Positions 12,639-26,600 of a DNA stretch of 64,000 nt are shown one piece after another. Under the pieces are notes generated by a model, which was not told the origin of the DNA, ran no database searches, and saw only the letters and a program-made list of their open reading frames with translations. The translations under genes were made by a program, and so were the position numbers. How positions within the stretch are numbered: position 1 is the first letter of the stretch; each line of letters begins with the position of its first letter. Origin of the DNA: Tanytarsus gracilentus (lineage: Eukaryota; Arthropoda; Insecta; Diptera; Chironomidae); NCBI GenBank assembly GCA_038502055.1, contig JAXRKN010000037.1:1054001-1118000 (forward strand), given 5' to 3'.

Positions 12639-15600
12639 ATGGTTATGGCTTCTACCGAGGAACAGGATAGAAGAATTGTTCTAGAGTTTTGTCATCTGCT
12701 AGAAAAATCGAAACAACTCTTTAATGGATTAAGAGATTTGCCGCAATATGGTGAGTTTTCTTCTACGTTTGATGGTCTCGAAGGAAATGTTCTGTTATAA
12801 AATGTTAGACGAAACTACACATGACCTCCTTTCTGACCACAATAACTTCCTCTCGTATCCCCACGTGTATGCATTGCACCTGCAATACCCGTATGGATAT
12901 AAACGTAAACATACTCATTCATTTTTCAGGTCATAGGCAGTGGCAAGCTTATTTCGGTCGAACTTTTGACGTGTACACAAAATTGTGGAAATTTCAACAA
13001 CAACATCGACTAGTGCTCGACTCAAAGTATGGATTAAAGAGATGGCAGATAGGAGAAATTGCTAGTAAAATTGGACAATTATATTATCACTATTAGTGAG
13101 TTGATGCATAAACCAACATTGCTCATGATTTTTAATCGAAAAAAATTCTATTTTTTAGTTTACGTACAAGCGAAACAAATTATTTGAATGAAGCATACTC
13201 ATTCTATGCGGCGATTCGTGGACGAGCTTATTACTCACGCGCTTGCAAGGAGGACAGACCCGATCTGATGGTGAAGAAACTGAGATATTATGCTAGATTT
13301 ATCGTTGTGTGCTTACTACTCAAAAAAATGAAACTTGTGCGAGAGCTTGTCATTGAATTGGAAAGACAAATACAGGAGTATACTCAAACGTATGCACATC
13401 CGCCATCATTTCTCACAAGAGATGCTAATGCACTCAATTATCCTTCCAGCTATGAACCAGAAGATGCTTTAGAGTGGGCACTAGTGTTGGATGAAATTAA
13501 AGGATTCATTAAAGCTGATGCAGCGGTGTCTGTTCTTCACGCCGATTCAAATCCTATTGTGCTCTCTCACAGGTAATGCGACATTGTGCATGCATTTTTG
13601 TCCTTCTTTTTTTCCTTGTTTCTCTTCAATTGTGTGTGATTTTCATTGTTGTCATTATAAAAAAAAGTTCTTTGAAGTGAGAGTGAAATGATGTTGGAGA
13701 TTTGGACGTAAATTATGTGACTTTAAGATATTAAAATTTAAATAAACTTGATGTCACCTAATTCATGGCCAACTCCCACCTAGAAAATGTTAATATTGTT
13801 CTCTGTTTTTAACTTTTTTTAATCATGAGACATTTTTGTGTAAGTTTAATTTCTACATTTTTGATTTCGTAGTCACAAAACTCTAAATTCAAAATCGAAA
13901 AAATTATTTAATTTAATTTTTGCGAGTGCTGCAAAAAAATTGCCAAATTGATAAGGGTGACACCCGAATATGTGTATTTTTGTAAATTTAAATTCACAAA
14001 AAAAAATAATATGCAAATAATTATCATGTTGTAGAGTAGAGATTTGAAACCAATATAACCACCGAACGTTATGATTTGTAGGCCCGTGTTTTCAATTATG
14101 AGTTTTCCCTCTCACTCCCATCCATTTTCTTCCCTTCTCTATCTCAACAACTCTCTTTTCTGTCTCCTAACGATTTTCAAACAAAAGCTGTTTATCGATC
14201 CCATACAAACCATACACTATGTGTACACACAAAGCACACAGAACAGAACACAATTCCTCCCCGAATTGGATACCTTAATGAAAATGACTTTAATTTCTGA
14301 GGCAAATTGAAAATAAACCAGGGCCTTACAAATTCAGAAGAGCATTTTTATAAACAATCGCATCCTTACTTTTAAAATTGGCGAGGCATCATTCAATATT
14401 TAAAAATTATTTGAATGAGTTTTTTTTTAAAATGCTGACAATTTTATTGAGTTTTATCAGAATTTGCTTGCTTTATGGCATGCCAAAAAATCACATATAT
14501 GCTTTGCTTCTTTAAATAAACAAGTTCATGGAAATTGAGTTTTTTTTTTGGAAATTCTAAGACTTTTATGAGTTGATTTCATACTGACATTGATCATCCA
14601 AATAATATTAGTAATTGAAAGCACGGGCCATAAACACATTTAGTCAAACAGAAAATTCTTCACTGTTTAATCGGTTCAGTGGTTCTGGTTCTAGGTTATC
14701 GCCGCTTACAACACCGCCATGTGAACGATCTCCGCAGATGACGCTGTCCCTACAAGAGATCCTTATCGTTGGCTGTGCCGTCGAGCAAGCTAAATTCAGT
14801 GAGTTGACCATGGATATGTTTAGGTAAGTTGTGAAGTCATTTTTAGTCTTATATTACTATAAAAAATATATTTTTTAGAATGCTACAAACTTTAGAAAGA
14901 GAACCACAAGAATCTTATCATCATGGAATGCCTCATCCAATGACACATGGTGGTCCACACGGTAACAAAAATAATCCTTAACTTAATAAAATTGTTTAAT
15001 AAAATTAATTTTAGACGCTAGTCCAGCAACAAGTAGAATGCCCGCAACAACCTACGTGCCTGGGTCAAAGGGTTATATAGAGAACGGCGATCGTCGATCG
15101 ATGCGAGATAATCCACACAAGTATTTACTTTATAAGCCTTCGCTGAGTCAGTTATTGGTGTTTTTATCGAGCGGGTTTAAAGAATTGCCTCCTGGTGGCG
15201 CCTTGTTACTTTATATATCTGCTGATGGGTGTTTCTCGACTACGAAGCATCCGCAAGACTGTAAGCGACAAATTTTCTTTAATATTTCAAGCAAAAATTA
15301 ATCTTTTTATTTTTTTAGATGGATACGAGTTGGGTGGCTTAGGATTGGCGACAACCGTAAAACGCGAAGTCACCGAAGCAGGAGTGCCCGTTCGTGGAAA
15401 GACAGTTGCACACTTTAAGGAACCTCACTGTTTATATCCCGGCGATCTTTATCCATTTACACGTCGCCCTCTCTTCATTATAATAGACTCAGATAATTCA
15501 TTTGTGTTTGCTCACGTTCCAAAGTACTTCGGACAGCCTCTTGTGATTCTCATGTCGCCGCAGGATATTCCACAAAATTTTCAAGGTTAGTTAAAGAAAT

Positions 15601-16159
15601 GAAATTTTCAAAGAAAAATATTCAAATAGTTACTTAATGTCTTTCAATTTTATAGCAGATGTTCATCATCATGGATCGATATTTACACTCTTTCTTCATT
15701 CGCCTCTCACCGCACTCTGTTACATTTGTAATGTTGGCGACGTCTCGATTCATCATTGGGAGCGTTGTCAGAGTTACATTGATCGTTTTGTGACGGAAGC
15801 ATCGCGACTTGTTACACGATGTCGTATGGATGAAATTGAGCAAGGAATCGGTTATATTGGTTAGTTTGAATAATTTGAAAATTTAACGTGTTTTTAATTT
15901 ATCTTTTAACTTAGATTCATCATATGTGCAATTCTTTGGCGATGATTTCCTTCGAACCTTGATACTTCGATTTGTTTTCTGTGATGTTGCGCTTCGTCTG
16001 CATAGAAGCTTTCGAGGACGTCATATGAGACCGCGCTGTGAGCCACCACTGCCAGCTGCTGAACTCTTAGAGCATCCATCGCTAGCTCATATAGTCTTAC
16101 AATTAGCAACGCAACTCGACGTTCGAGGACACTTCTCAGAAGCTCCCGAAGGTGACTGA
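12639..16159 (+). CDS. SCAI: SCAI homologue (suppressor of cancer cell invasion)
   Basis: About 620 aa, close to the vertebrate length of about 606. Nine exons were joined in frame: 12639-12750, 12930-13095, 13159-13572, 14695-14823, 14879-14961, 15015-15260, 15319-15585, 15659-15859 and 15915-16159. Hallmark blocks include SKQLFNGLRDLPQYG, WQAYFGRTFDVYTKLWKFQQ, RWQIGEIASKIGQLYYHYY, KFSELTMDMFRMLQ, NPHKYLLYKP, HCLYPGDLYPFTRRPLF, GSIFTLFL and QFFGDDFLRTL. In vertebrates SCAI is a nuclear cofactor that represses MRTF/SRF transcription and has been linked to double-strand-break repair. It has no catalytic motif. The ATG at 12639 was chosen because the open frame upstream has no earlier ATG; a further 5' coding exon cannot be excluded. 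The acceptor at 14694 was chosen over earlier AGs because it alone keeps phase and restores the HRL junction. Exon 8 has a tandem TAGCAG acceptor. Confidence 0.93.
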
Positions 16160-19100
16160 AATACGGAAGCACTGTAAAGATAAGACAAAAATCGCAATCT
16201 GGTCGTAGAATGAAAACACACTCACACACAACACAAACACACGGAAATTTCATTTTGTTTGAAAATTAAATGCAAAATATTTAATTAGGACATTGCCATC
16301 AGATACAGACATTCATTCGCATCATCTTTTCTCTTTCAAAATATCTTCTCTATCTCCATCTCGCTCTTTCAATTATTCTAAAAAGAAACTATAGTGGAAA
16401 AATCTGTTGCGCGATGATCATTCAATTTTTTATTAAACGAGATGATGATGATGAAAATAATATGAATGAGTTGTGAATTTCTAAAAAATTGGATAAATTT
16501 ATTTGGATTTTATGAAGCATAATTCATTATTAAAATAATGCCGATATATCATCAGTTACACACAGATAAACACAATTCCATAATGCAGAAGAGATGTAAA
16601 GAGTATGAAAAATTATATTTAACAGTAAAAAAATATTCTAAAAGATTCTCCTGCTATGAAATCAAAACGCCACTAAATTATATTTCATCCAGAAAAAGCT
16701 TTCGATCGACTAAAAAGTTAATGAACAAAATCACACACAAGTTCCAAGGAAATCTTTTTTAAGTTCTCCCCTCATCCATTTCCCCTTTTCTATCTCCACT
16801 TAATTGAATATAAATTTATAAAATTATATTGAGAATAACTAAATTTATTTATATAAAAGCTAAAAATTCTCTCTATCAGCTTATTGCGCTTATCAATACC
16901 ATTGCTTTATCGTCATGAAAATTTTTCATGATTTTAAATTTTTCTATAATTGCAATTAATTGGATTGCACAAATAAAATTTTTCTAAATATCAATTTGAA
17001 TTTGAATTTTTTTCATTGCTTCATGACGATTTTAAAAATTTTTGGTCTGACTTTCCACCATTTTTCTTTTATGAAGCAAAAATTTCACAATCGATCTTAT
17101 GTTTCTCTTCCCTTTACTTCTTTTTTATCTATTGCCTCCCCCATTTGAGTGTTTATCTAAGTAAAAAATATAAAGTGCATGTCAACGTGTATATATCGCA
17201 TTATATACACCCCAAGAAAAAAAAGAAGAATACTCAGCTTATAAGGAAAAAAAAGAAATCTTGAAAAGACGAAAAAAGATATTCGAAAAATAAATCGACA
17301 ATAATAAAACATGTTTATGGCGAAAAAAAGTAAATTTCTATTTCCATATATTATTGTTCTCCAATTCTCTTTATTAAAAAAACACAACCACAAAAATCGC
17401 TTTAAAATTCAATTCATAATGAAAATATCAGCAAAAAAATGAAGTTTTATGAGATTGAAAAAATATATTAATTAACATGATAATCGCTTGGTTTATCGAC
17501 TGCATAAAAAAGAATATTCCTCAAAGCTAATCGAAAAATCGCTTACGTTCGACCACATAGACACAATGTTAATCTTCTCCTCACACGAAATCAGTCTTTC
17601 CCAGTCAAATTCATATCAGATTTAATGAAAAATGTTGGTACAACATCATGAAACATACACAAAGAACACATTTACACAAAACACGAATTAAATAATCCTT
17701 CCTTGCTCCATCAAATGCAAAACGATGACAAAAAATCTCTATAAAAGAAAGATCTACGTAAAAAGTATCAAAAGTTGGGTTTGATTTGAAAGTTTTTAAT
17801 TTAAAGTTTATAAAAATTTTATTAAAAATTTTCAAATTTCAACTGACAATGTAAAAAGTATCAAACTTAGCGAAATGAGACTAAAATTCTTTTTGCTTTA
17901 TCAAGCTTTATTTCTGCAATTTTTACAGTATTTTTCTCCCAAATGTTTCCATTAATTAATTTTGCAAATTGACTAAGAAACAATTTTTTTCGATGTAGGT
18001 AGGAAAACTTGCTCGAAAGAATGAGGATTTGTAAAGAAAAAAATTCACACAATCTTTATTTGTATAAGCTATGATAAGAATATAAAAATTGTTTATCATT
18101 AACATCAGAAAAAATGAATATAGGACAAGAATATATGAACATCACTGCCCAAAAAAAAGGATAAAAGAAAAAAATATTGTTTTAAAAATCTAATGATGAA
18201 ACTGATTTAGATTTTCTTTAATAAAAACTGCTGAAATTTAAAAACTTATGGTCAATGTTTATTTTTTTCTAAATTTAAATTTTATTTTCAAACAAATCTA
18301 AAATTTTCCCTTCCACTCATAAAAAATAATTAATGGCTTATTTATGCATTAATGAAATTACAAAACGAATAATAATAAATTTATTTGTTATTCATGCACT
18401 CAATGTAAGTATTAACAGTTCATGAAGAGCATAGTTAAAATTGTTTGAGATCTCCATAAAAGATGTCACGTGACACTTCCGGCGAATGAAAATCTACACG
18501 CGACCTTCTTCTCTCTTGCTCACTTTAACCCAATCTACGATGTTATTGTTGCTTTCGATCAACCATAAAGCACTTTGATTTATGTTCACGGCTGGTCGTT
18601 TTGATATGTGTAATTATTTTTAATGTTTCAGAAGGAGGTTTGCAGTTCTTCGGGGTTAAACTTATTGGGGTGGTTTTTCACACAACCCCTTTTTAAGTTC
18701 CTGATTATAGATTAGAATCTTCCATACACGTTTAATTGGTATAAAAAATATTTTTCATTTTTTTGTGATCTATAAACTGAGAGTGTTGATAATCTGCGAG
18801 TTAAAATTTATGTTTCCCTTATTTTTTAAACACATGTATGCAAATCGGTTTATCGGCCTCGTTTCACTTAAAAAAATTAATCTCCACTTATTCATTTATT
18901 AAATCGGACGGTGTGTTATCTATAAATGCTATTAATTATCCTTTAAATGCTGCCGTTTTTTGAAAAAGAATCAATAGCACCTGGCGATATTAAATTTCAT
19001 TGTAAATCAATTGCTGATTTTAATTTTTAATCTTTATTGCATTTTTATTTTTTTGTACATATTTCAAATTTTTTAACTAAAATAAACTTTTAAGTTTAAA

Positions 19101-20690
19101 TTTTTTAATTAAATCACGTTTTTCTCTTTTTGTTTAAATTTAATTTGACGATGATTAATGAAAGTTTTGACACTTTTTGTTCTCACAAAATTTTTGTTTC
19201 TTCGCTGTAAATTCTTATGAAACTCAAATTCTTCTTATTCTCTTCGATTACTTTCCACTAAGTGACTTTATGATATTTTTGTGTTGTTTTGTGGACTTTT
19301 TCAAAGATACAATATTCTTCTATTATTGAGTTCAAAAAGGCTTGTGCTTATTGTTATTTCTCCAAAAAACTTTTTTACTCATCTTTTTGCGATTTTCATC
19401 CCTTCCATGTTGGAAAATTTTTCGTTCATTGCAAGCCACGCCCACAACATTTTCATTTTCACAGAAGGTATCATCACATTGTTGTAATGTCTCTCTGAAC
19501 AGCAGCAGCCTGAGCAAAACGATATAATCCTCTACATTATCCGCATGCACACACATACATTCGTAGACAATTATTACAAGACCATCCCATATTTCCTTAT
19601 GATTTTCGTGTGTCATGTGAAAATTTTCTGTCGAACTACCGTGCTGTGTTCTGTGCGCGCTTTCATCGAAGAGGAAAAAAGCAGCTTACATACATTCCTT
19701 TCCGAGGATGATCTTGTCGTGTCATTGTTGGCAGTCATTCGAAGCGGATATCCAGTTTTTTTTTCAAAACAACGGCCAAGGTCTTTTACATACAGTGTGT
19801 GCTATTGCCTTATTTCCGAAAAAAAATATTCTAGAGAATTTTTTTCATCTTGACTTTAACCATACGTCGTTTGTGTGTCTCCTTAAACGACTCGTAGACT
19901 AAGTGAGAGAAAGTGAAAAATGGTAAACGGGAATCACGGTCTTCTTATAGAGTAGCACACAAGTTGTTGCAAAAATTTGATTATATCGGCAAACAATTGT
20001 GTTAGAATTTTTGAACCAAAAGAGATTGGTTTACAAGTGTTATTTATAGAAAATTATCAAAGGAAAGAGAATAATTTATAGTGTAAAGTGGTTTGTGAAA
20101 AGCTGTGTATTTAATAGTGTTCAACTTATAATAAATTTTAGAATTAACTAAGTAAACTGGATTTAAATTTTTGAAATAATTGGTGAGTTTGAATTGAAAT
20201 TGAATTTGTGATACTATTTAAAAATATTTTGATTTTATTTGCGGAAACTGCCAAGTTAATAAATCGTGTCAAGTGAGAATTATTCCAGTTTAAGATTAAT
20301 GATTCAGTTTAAGATTTTAAATGCTATTTTAAGTTATTCATTTAAAAAAATCAACAAAACTTAAAGATTACTCTCGAATAAAATCTTTAATGAATGCATG
20401 AATCGCAAACAAACAAATAAATCTTGTGGACTCCCTTTACAATTAATTTATTTATATTAAAAATATTTTTCTAATCAACAACAATTAGTTAACAAAAATT
20501 ATTAAATAAATTAAGTTTAAGATAAGAGATTTTCTAAGAAAAATTGTTTCAAAGTAAGCTAAATGTGAACAGGAAAGAAAAAATTTAAAAATTAAAATTC
20601 AAAGAATTAAGATAATAAAATTAATCAAGATTCGCTAACTACTTCTTATGATTAAAAAATTCTTTCAGATGAGGTTAAAAATTTAAAATT
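16160..20690. other. SCAI 3' region and upstream region of the ETS gene
   Basis: No coding gene recognised in 4.5 kb. The first part is the SCAI 3' trailer, with AATAAA candidates such as 16972-16977. The rest is AT-rich with scattered short frames (for example 19332-19616 minus and 19545-19853 plus) that lack family resemblance. Untranslated first exons and the promoter of the downstream ETS gene are expected here but could not be located. Confidence 0.45.
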
Positions 20691-23600
20691 ATGTATGAAA
20701 GTTCGTGTTCTTACCAATCGGCGCTAGACCTGAAAAGAAGTGCAGTGTCGCCATCAAATTCAATAATTAAGACCGAAGATTTTGGTTTTGCTCAATGTAG
20801 CAGTGAATGGAGCTCTTACAGATTTCATCAGTCCACATTCGAGCAGCTTAAACAGAGTGTTGAGAAAGCAAAGGCAGCGCTTCAAGATCGAACTTTTTTA
20901 GGCTCGAGCAGCGCTTTCAGGTTAGCTGAAACATTTTGTAATAAACAAGATTTTTTTATGTCTCATTTGCTCCTCCAGTGACCTCTACAATACAACCTCC
21001 TCATCCTCTCATCGTCTTAATGATCAACAAACAGAAAATATCTCATCATCGCCATTAAGTAACAGTGTCATTCACAATAACAACAACAATAGCTCACTAA
21101 ATGCAAATAACATCAACACATCATCGCCTCAACATGGCTCAAATGGTGCCTCGCAGACAAATCACACGCATTCGCAATCTAACGGACTGACGGGACAAAG
21201 ACAGCTGAGTTCAACGGCATCGCATGTTGGACCTCAATCAATGAATGGTGACACAGAGAATTTAGTTGTGAGCTTAGGATCGGCAAAGAATAGAAATCAA
21301 AGTGAGTTAAAGATTTTTAAAAAATTTTTTAAAAAAAAAAATGCTAAAAGGGATCAACTCGCCTCATTAAAAGTTATTCCTCCATCACTTCCTGGGAACT
21401 GTAATCGTCGATTTTCGATGTAGAAAAAAATTTCATTTGTTTGATAGCTGAAGCGGGAAAGAGAGCAAAAATTCTTAATTATTTCCGATGTGCTACATCG
21501 TTGACAATTGATTCAAAAGGCAGCACACTTTTTGATTCGATACAGTGTTGAAGTACTCGAGTGAGGATTCAGGCATGACTAATATTCTGGTTGCCAGTAA
21601 TTATTATGATGGGAATATGCGAACGATAAAAATCTGCAAGCTCATTTTAATATTCCACCATTGAAAACTTGTGAAGCAAGTAAAAAATTGACGGAAAATA
21701 ATGACTTTAGTAAAAAAGAGAAAAGTGAACAGTGGCCAAGTCGAAGCTATAAATATTTACATTAGGGATGATATCGCATTATTAGCTTTTAGTATAAACA
21801 GATTCAGTCTCAATAGATAAAGGATAAATATAAATTCGAAGGGTGTATCCTTTTCAAATTGCTTAATTGGCGTGAATTGTGTGTGCACACGCGTGTGTAT
21901 GCCATTAATAGTATGAGAGAATTTTTGTTAGATTTATTTATATCGCATGTCAATAACTTTTTTTGCACAATCATCGAAGACATTAAGCAACAAGAAATTT
22001 TCTTCTCTGGATGGGAAATAAAAATTATTTTTCCTCCCTTTTTTCGCAGTCTCCGTCGTTAGCGACAAGGCATTAATTTCATCACATAGCGAGAACAGCA
22101 GCAGTAGCAGTGGCAACATTGGCGGCGTTAAACCATCAAAATTTGGATCAGGTGAGTTAATGTAGCGACTTTTCACAGCTCTCAAACATTGTCGTGTCCC
22201 TCTTACAGCGACAATTGCGCCTAAAGACATTTATCATCTCTGAACTATGCTTTTTTTACACATTGTGAAGGTATCAACCGTGCACTGGCCATAAATTCAT
22301 AATAATGCCATTTTTTGCGATTAAAAGAGAGAAAAATTTACTGTGACACCAGAAAATTTATTATTACAAAAAGTTTTTCTCTCCAACTATACTCACACAT
22401 TTTCATCTATGAAAAATTGCCTTGCGGGATATTTGTGTGAAAAATTTAAAATTAAATTCCTGAAATGCCTTAAGATTTTTCTTAGATTTTCCACAAGGGT
22501 TTCAACTCATATTCGCATTTTTTCTTCCTTTCTTTTGTTATCATCCAACATTATTCAGTTGTGTGCCATTGTGTGGAAAAGGGGAAATTTTTTTCATATA
22601 GTCCAAAAAAATTAGCATTCCATGGATTTATTATCATTTTTTCTACTGTTCTGTTTAAAAAATTCTCAAAAAACACATATACGGAATGTTGGGAACAAAA
22701 ACCATTAACAAGACACGCGCATGCATAAAATTTGCATACACACAACATGAACAATCGTCTTCCATTTTCCTAGCTTCAGAAAAATTTACTTCACTTTAAC
22801 GTTTTCGGCGATGACGAAAATTCAATTTTATGGATACAACAACAAGTTTATTACTCGCCATTTTCGGTGCTGGCAAAGGTCGTCATGAAAGAATAATAAA
22901 CGTTATTATCATCCAAGTAAATTTCATTTACTTTATCAAGATCAGTAAGAGAGAAAATTGAATGAGTTATAAAGTATTTTTGGATAGCTTTTAATAATAT
23001 ACAAAATGCATGAAAATATTATGTTTCATTTTGCTTTCGTGAGATGGCAGTAGTTGAGAGATAGGAGAAGTTTTTGAGGAAGGAAATGGGAAGGAAGGAT
23101 TGTGAGCGATATGCCACTTGCAGAGTGTGAAAATTAATCCAACTTAGGTATGTCTCGGGTTGACTTACATATTCGCCTGGGGAGTTGATTGTAAATTTAT
23201 TTTCAGTTTAAAAGTTTATGAATTTAATTTTAACCTATTCTACATTTTTAGTTTGTTTTACGTCTTACATGAACGAAGCCAAGAAATAGTAATTTTGAAT
23301 TTTTTCATTTAAAAAATCTCAAGTATTTTTTCTGTAATGCTCTTAAGTGCTAAATGCTCATTGCATTGATTTAACTTAAATCATTTAAGGATAAATTTAT
23401 CAGTCATATTTTTTATATGCAATATATTTGTTCATTAATAATGACCATTGCTAAAAATCCGCTAGCTTTAAGAACCAAAGGAAATTTACACCGGTCATTC
23501 AACATCCTTCTCTCTTTCCTTAATGCCTAACACATTATCACCTTACCATTATTGCGTCCTTATTTAATTTCCTTATTTTTTAAAACCTCCGCACAACAAA

Positions 23601-26600
23601 TAATGCGACAGTAACAAAATATTTGCTCAACAAACCGAGCAAAAATAATTAAACCTCCACTGCCGTTTGAAAAGTGTAAAAATAATAAAAATGAAAAATA
23701 TTACTTCCTTCTTTTTACTTTTTTGTGGACTTTGATATGCTTGCATGGATGTATAGTTTGAATGCAGCACGTGGCATGTCATTATTGACACGCTTACAAA
23801 ATCAGTGAAGTAGCTTTGATTACTTCTTTGCTTAAAAACTTTTTATTGTTGCTGTTCATTTTAGTGACGACGTGAAAAATATGCTAAAAATTATTGTCGG
23901 GGAGGGAAAAAAATAGACAAGCCACTATGAAAATATCGATTGCTGAGAAATTTATAGCCTTGGTTGTCTAAGGTCCTCGAAAAGTTTAACCATGTAATCC
24001 GAAATCACTTCCCATGAACATGAAAGTGACAACAGCAATATTTTTTGTAATCCAATACCATCCTCGACTTTCAAATCCCAATTGATCGAAGATAGTCGTC
24101 CTTGCTCCGAACTATCAATTAAAAAGTCGCAAAAGAGCGAAAAGCACATAAATCGAGTGGCAATTATGAGTGCATTGTGTAATGCCACACGAGAGAGAGA
24201 TAGTGAGATAAATATTTTGAGAGGGGTTGAAAATTTTGTGTGTGACACTCGCACGTGAAGGGTTGTTTATATCTCTTTTGAATGTACTACTTTACCACCC
24301 CGACTCACAACAAATCCCATTCAAACATTTATCTATTCATTATCGAGAATGTCGTTTACGCATTTTTTTCTATTATCGAATTATCTCAACTTCAAGTGGG
24401 GTGGCATTTCCTCTCCTGAAATTTTTCATAGGAACTCGTGGCAGTAAGCATATTGCTACACCAGTAAATGATACGTGTGATTGCTCTCATGATAATTCCG
24501 TTTGTAGTGAAATCGTGGGAAATTAAGCCCTCGAAATATGTAAACAATCGTCAATTGTCAGAGTCATTGCTTGGGATTTAGTCATTATGGCATTATATAA
24601 TATTGCAATTGTAAATGTCTTGTTTGATTATTATCGTCATCGCCCAACTAATTTTCAGTCCCATGTGACTTTTTCACTTTTTATGACTCTTCTAATTGAT
24701 GTTTACTTGACTTTTTGTTACACATCGTGTGACTCTGTTTACATATAGATTTTTTTATTAACATTAAAGAGGGTTTGAATTTTTACTAATTTTTAATTAT
24801 CAGTTGATAATTAACCTTTTTATAAAGGATTAAAGTAAAAAATTTGTCTTTATTTAACTAAATTATGGTGAGTTAATAGTTAATATCTTTTTAAATGAGT
24901 CAAATTTTTTGATAATTTATAAATTTATAAAAAATTATAAAAGACCTTAAAGACATTTACTCCTCCTTTAAATTTTAATCATATTTTTCTCACCACCTTC
25001 TTTGTCACCACATTTTTCTCCTTTTTTAGTTTACTCTTCATTATGATCCCACACCAAAACGTCACACATTTATGCTTTATAACAAAAAGGAGCTCATGTA
25101 AATGTTCACATATACACTCATGTGCAAATAATACATAACTTACAGAAAAAAATTAATTTTACTCGAAAATGTTTTCTCCTTCACGCCATAAGTTGGTGTC
25201 ATATAGAGTAAAATGTGAGTGTGCACACAAAAATAAAACTAAAGCTCCAAAAAGAACATTTTCGAGCAATGAGTTGTTGTGAAGGAAAAGCAACAAATAA
25301 ACTTGATTATGAGCCAAAATTTTCAAAGCTTTTCTCGCCTCAGCATATCACGGAGGTGTGAGGTCGGTGGTTGAAAAGTAAAGATGTACTTTGAGATGAT
25401 AGTACGAGAGAAAGAGAGGAAAATAGGGTATAATGACAAATATCCCATTCACGTGAACGGGAAACGGGAAGTGGTTCTTTTGGATGATGGTTCCGTCTCT
25501 TTCCTGTGTGTGTAAAAGCGATTTTGAGCTTTTCTTACGGGGGAGAGACCTACTCACACACAAAAATTCGAGAGAGTGCATTTCTCTCGGCAATTGTTTA
25601 TGAGGAAAATATGAAAAATCATCTAGCAAGCTAATACAGCAGTGCTGAGAGAAACACACCCCTAACTTATTATTGGTCGTTGCTAAGGGTTGAAGCAGTG
25701 CGCGTGTGTTCGTAAATCACTGTAAATACACGTCGCATCACATCGATGTGTGAATGAAAATCAACACTGGCAAATGTTAAAATCCGCTCGCTTTTCGCTC
25801 CTCGATGAATGGAACAATATGTATGAAGTTTAAGTATTATCCGGTTCTCAACTCTTGTAGCGGATAGTTTAATAAATTTTTCCAGGATATATTCGATTAC
25901 AAAACGGGAAAAAGGAAAGGTTTTGCACTCGCTCGACGGAAATTTCGAAAGGGAAAAAATTTGCTTCCAATTAGAGAGTGAAAAAATTGTCGGGATTGTG
26001 ATAGACATTTAAAAATATTTTCCACCGTGTCGGACAAATAATAACAGCGATTTTCTTGCTGACCTATAAATCTCTTTTTTTATTCGGTGAAAAATTTACG
26101 ATCGTCGTCGCTCATTCAAAAAAAAAGGCTCACACAGTGTTGTGGGACATACGGAAGGAGCAACAAATAAATGCGGAAATATATTTTATAAGTGCTGCAT
26201 TAAAAAGGTGTCCGGTTGGCCAAACCCTGGTTCCGTTTCCGTAAAGCATCAGTATCATCATCGAGAGGGACTCACAGACACAACAATGAATTAAGAATGG
26301 AAATAATGTGATTATTTCTCAAGTGATAAAAAGAAATAAATAATTTTTATTTGGTGCTTAATAAAAATTTATTATAGTGTGGATTATGTGCGTGGAATAA
26401 AAAAAGAAGAATCTAATTAAAAAAGCACCATTAAGAGCGAATAAAAAAAGCCAAAAAAATATTTAATTTCCGACTCACTCTCGCATTTCAATGATAATTA
26501 AAAATATTCTGGATGCGGACTATTTGAATGAGGAAAAAATGAAAAGTAAAGAGAATGTTGGAATTTTTTAATCATTAAGCAAATTTAGATTGAAACATTG

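Noticed and set aside
14071..14310. Possible extra SCAI exon after a TAG acceptor at about 14081
   Set aside because: The frame is low-complexity with no SCAI similarity, and direct joining of 13572 to 14695 restores the conserved HRL junction in phase.
14615..14694. Upstream extension of SCAI exon 4 (starting KARAINTFSQ)
   Set aside because: Open, but the acceptors at 14611 and 14621 give the wrong phase; only 14643 or 14694 fit, and 14694 matches the family alignment better.
15906..16253. 115-codon minus-strand open frame
   Set aside because: Antisense shadow of the last SCAI exon; no family resemblance.
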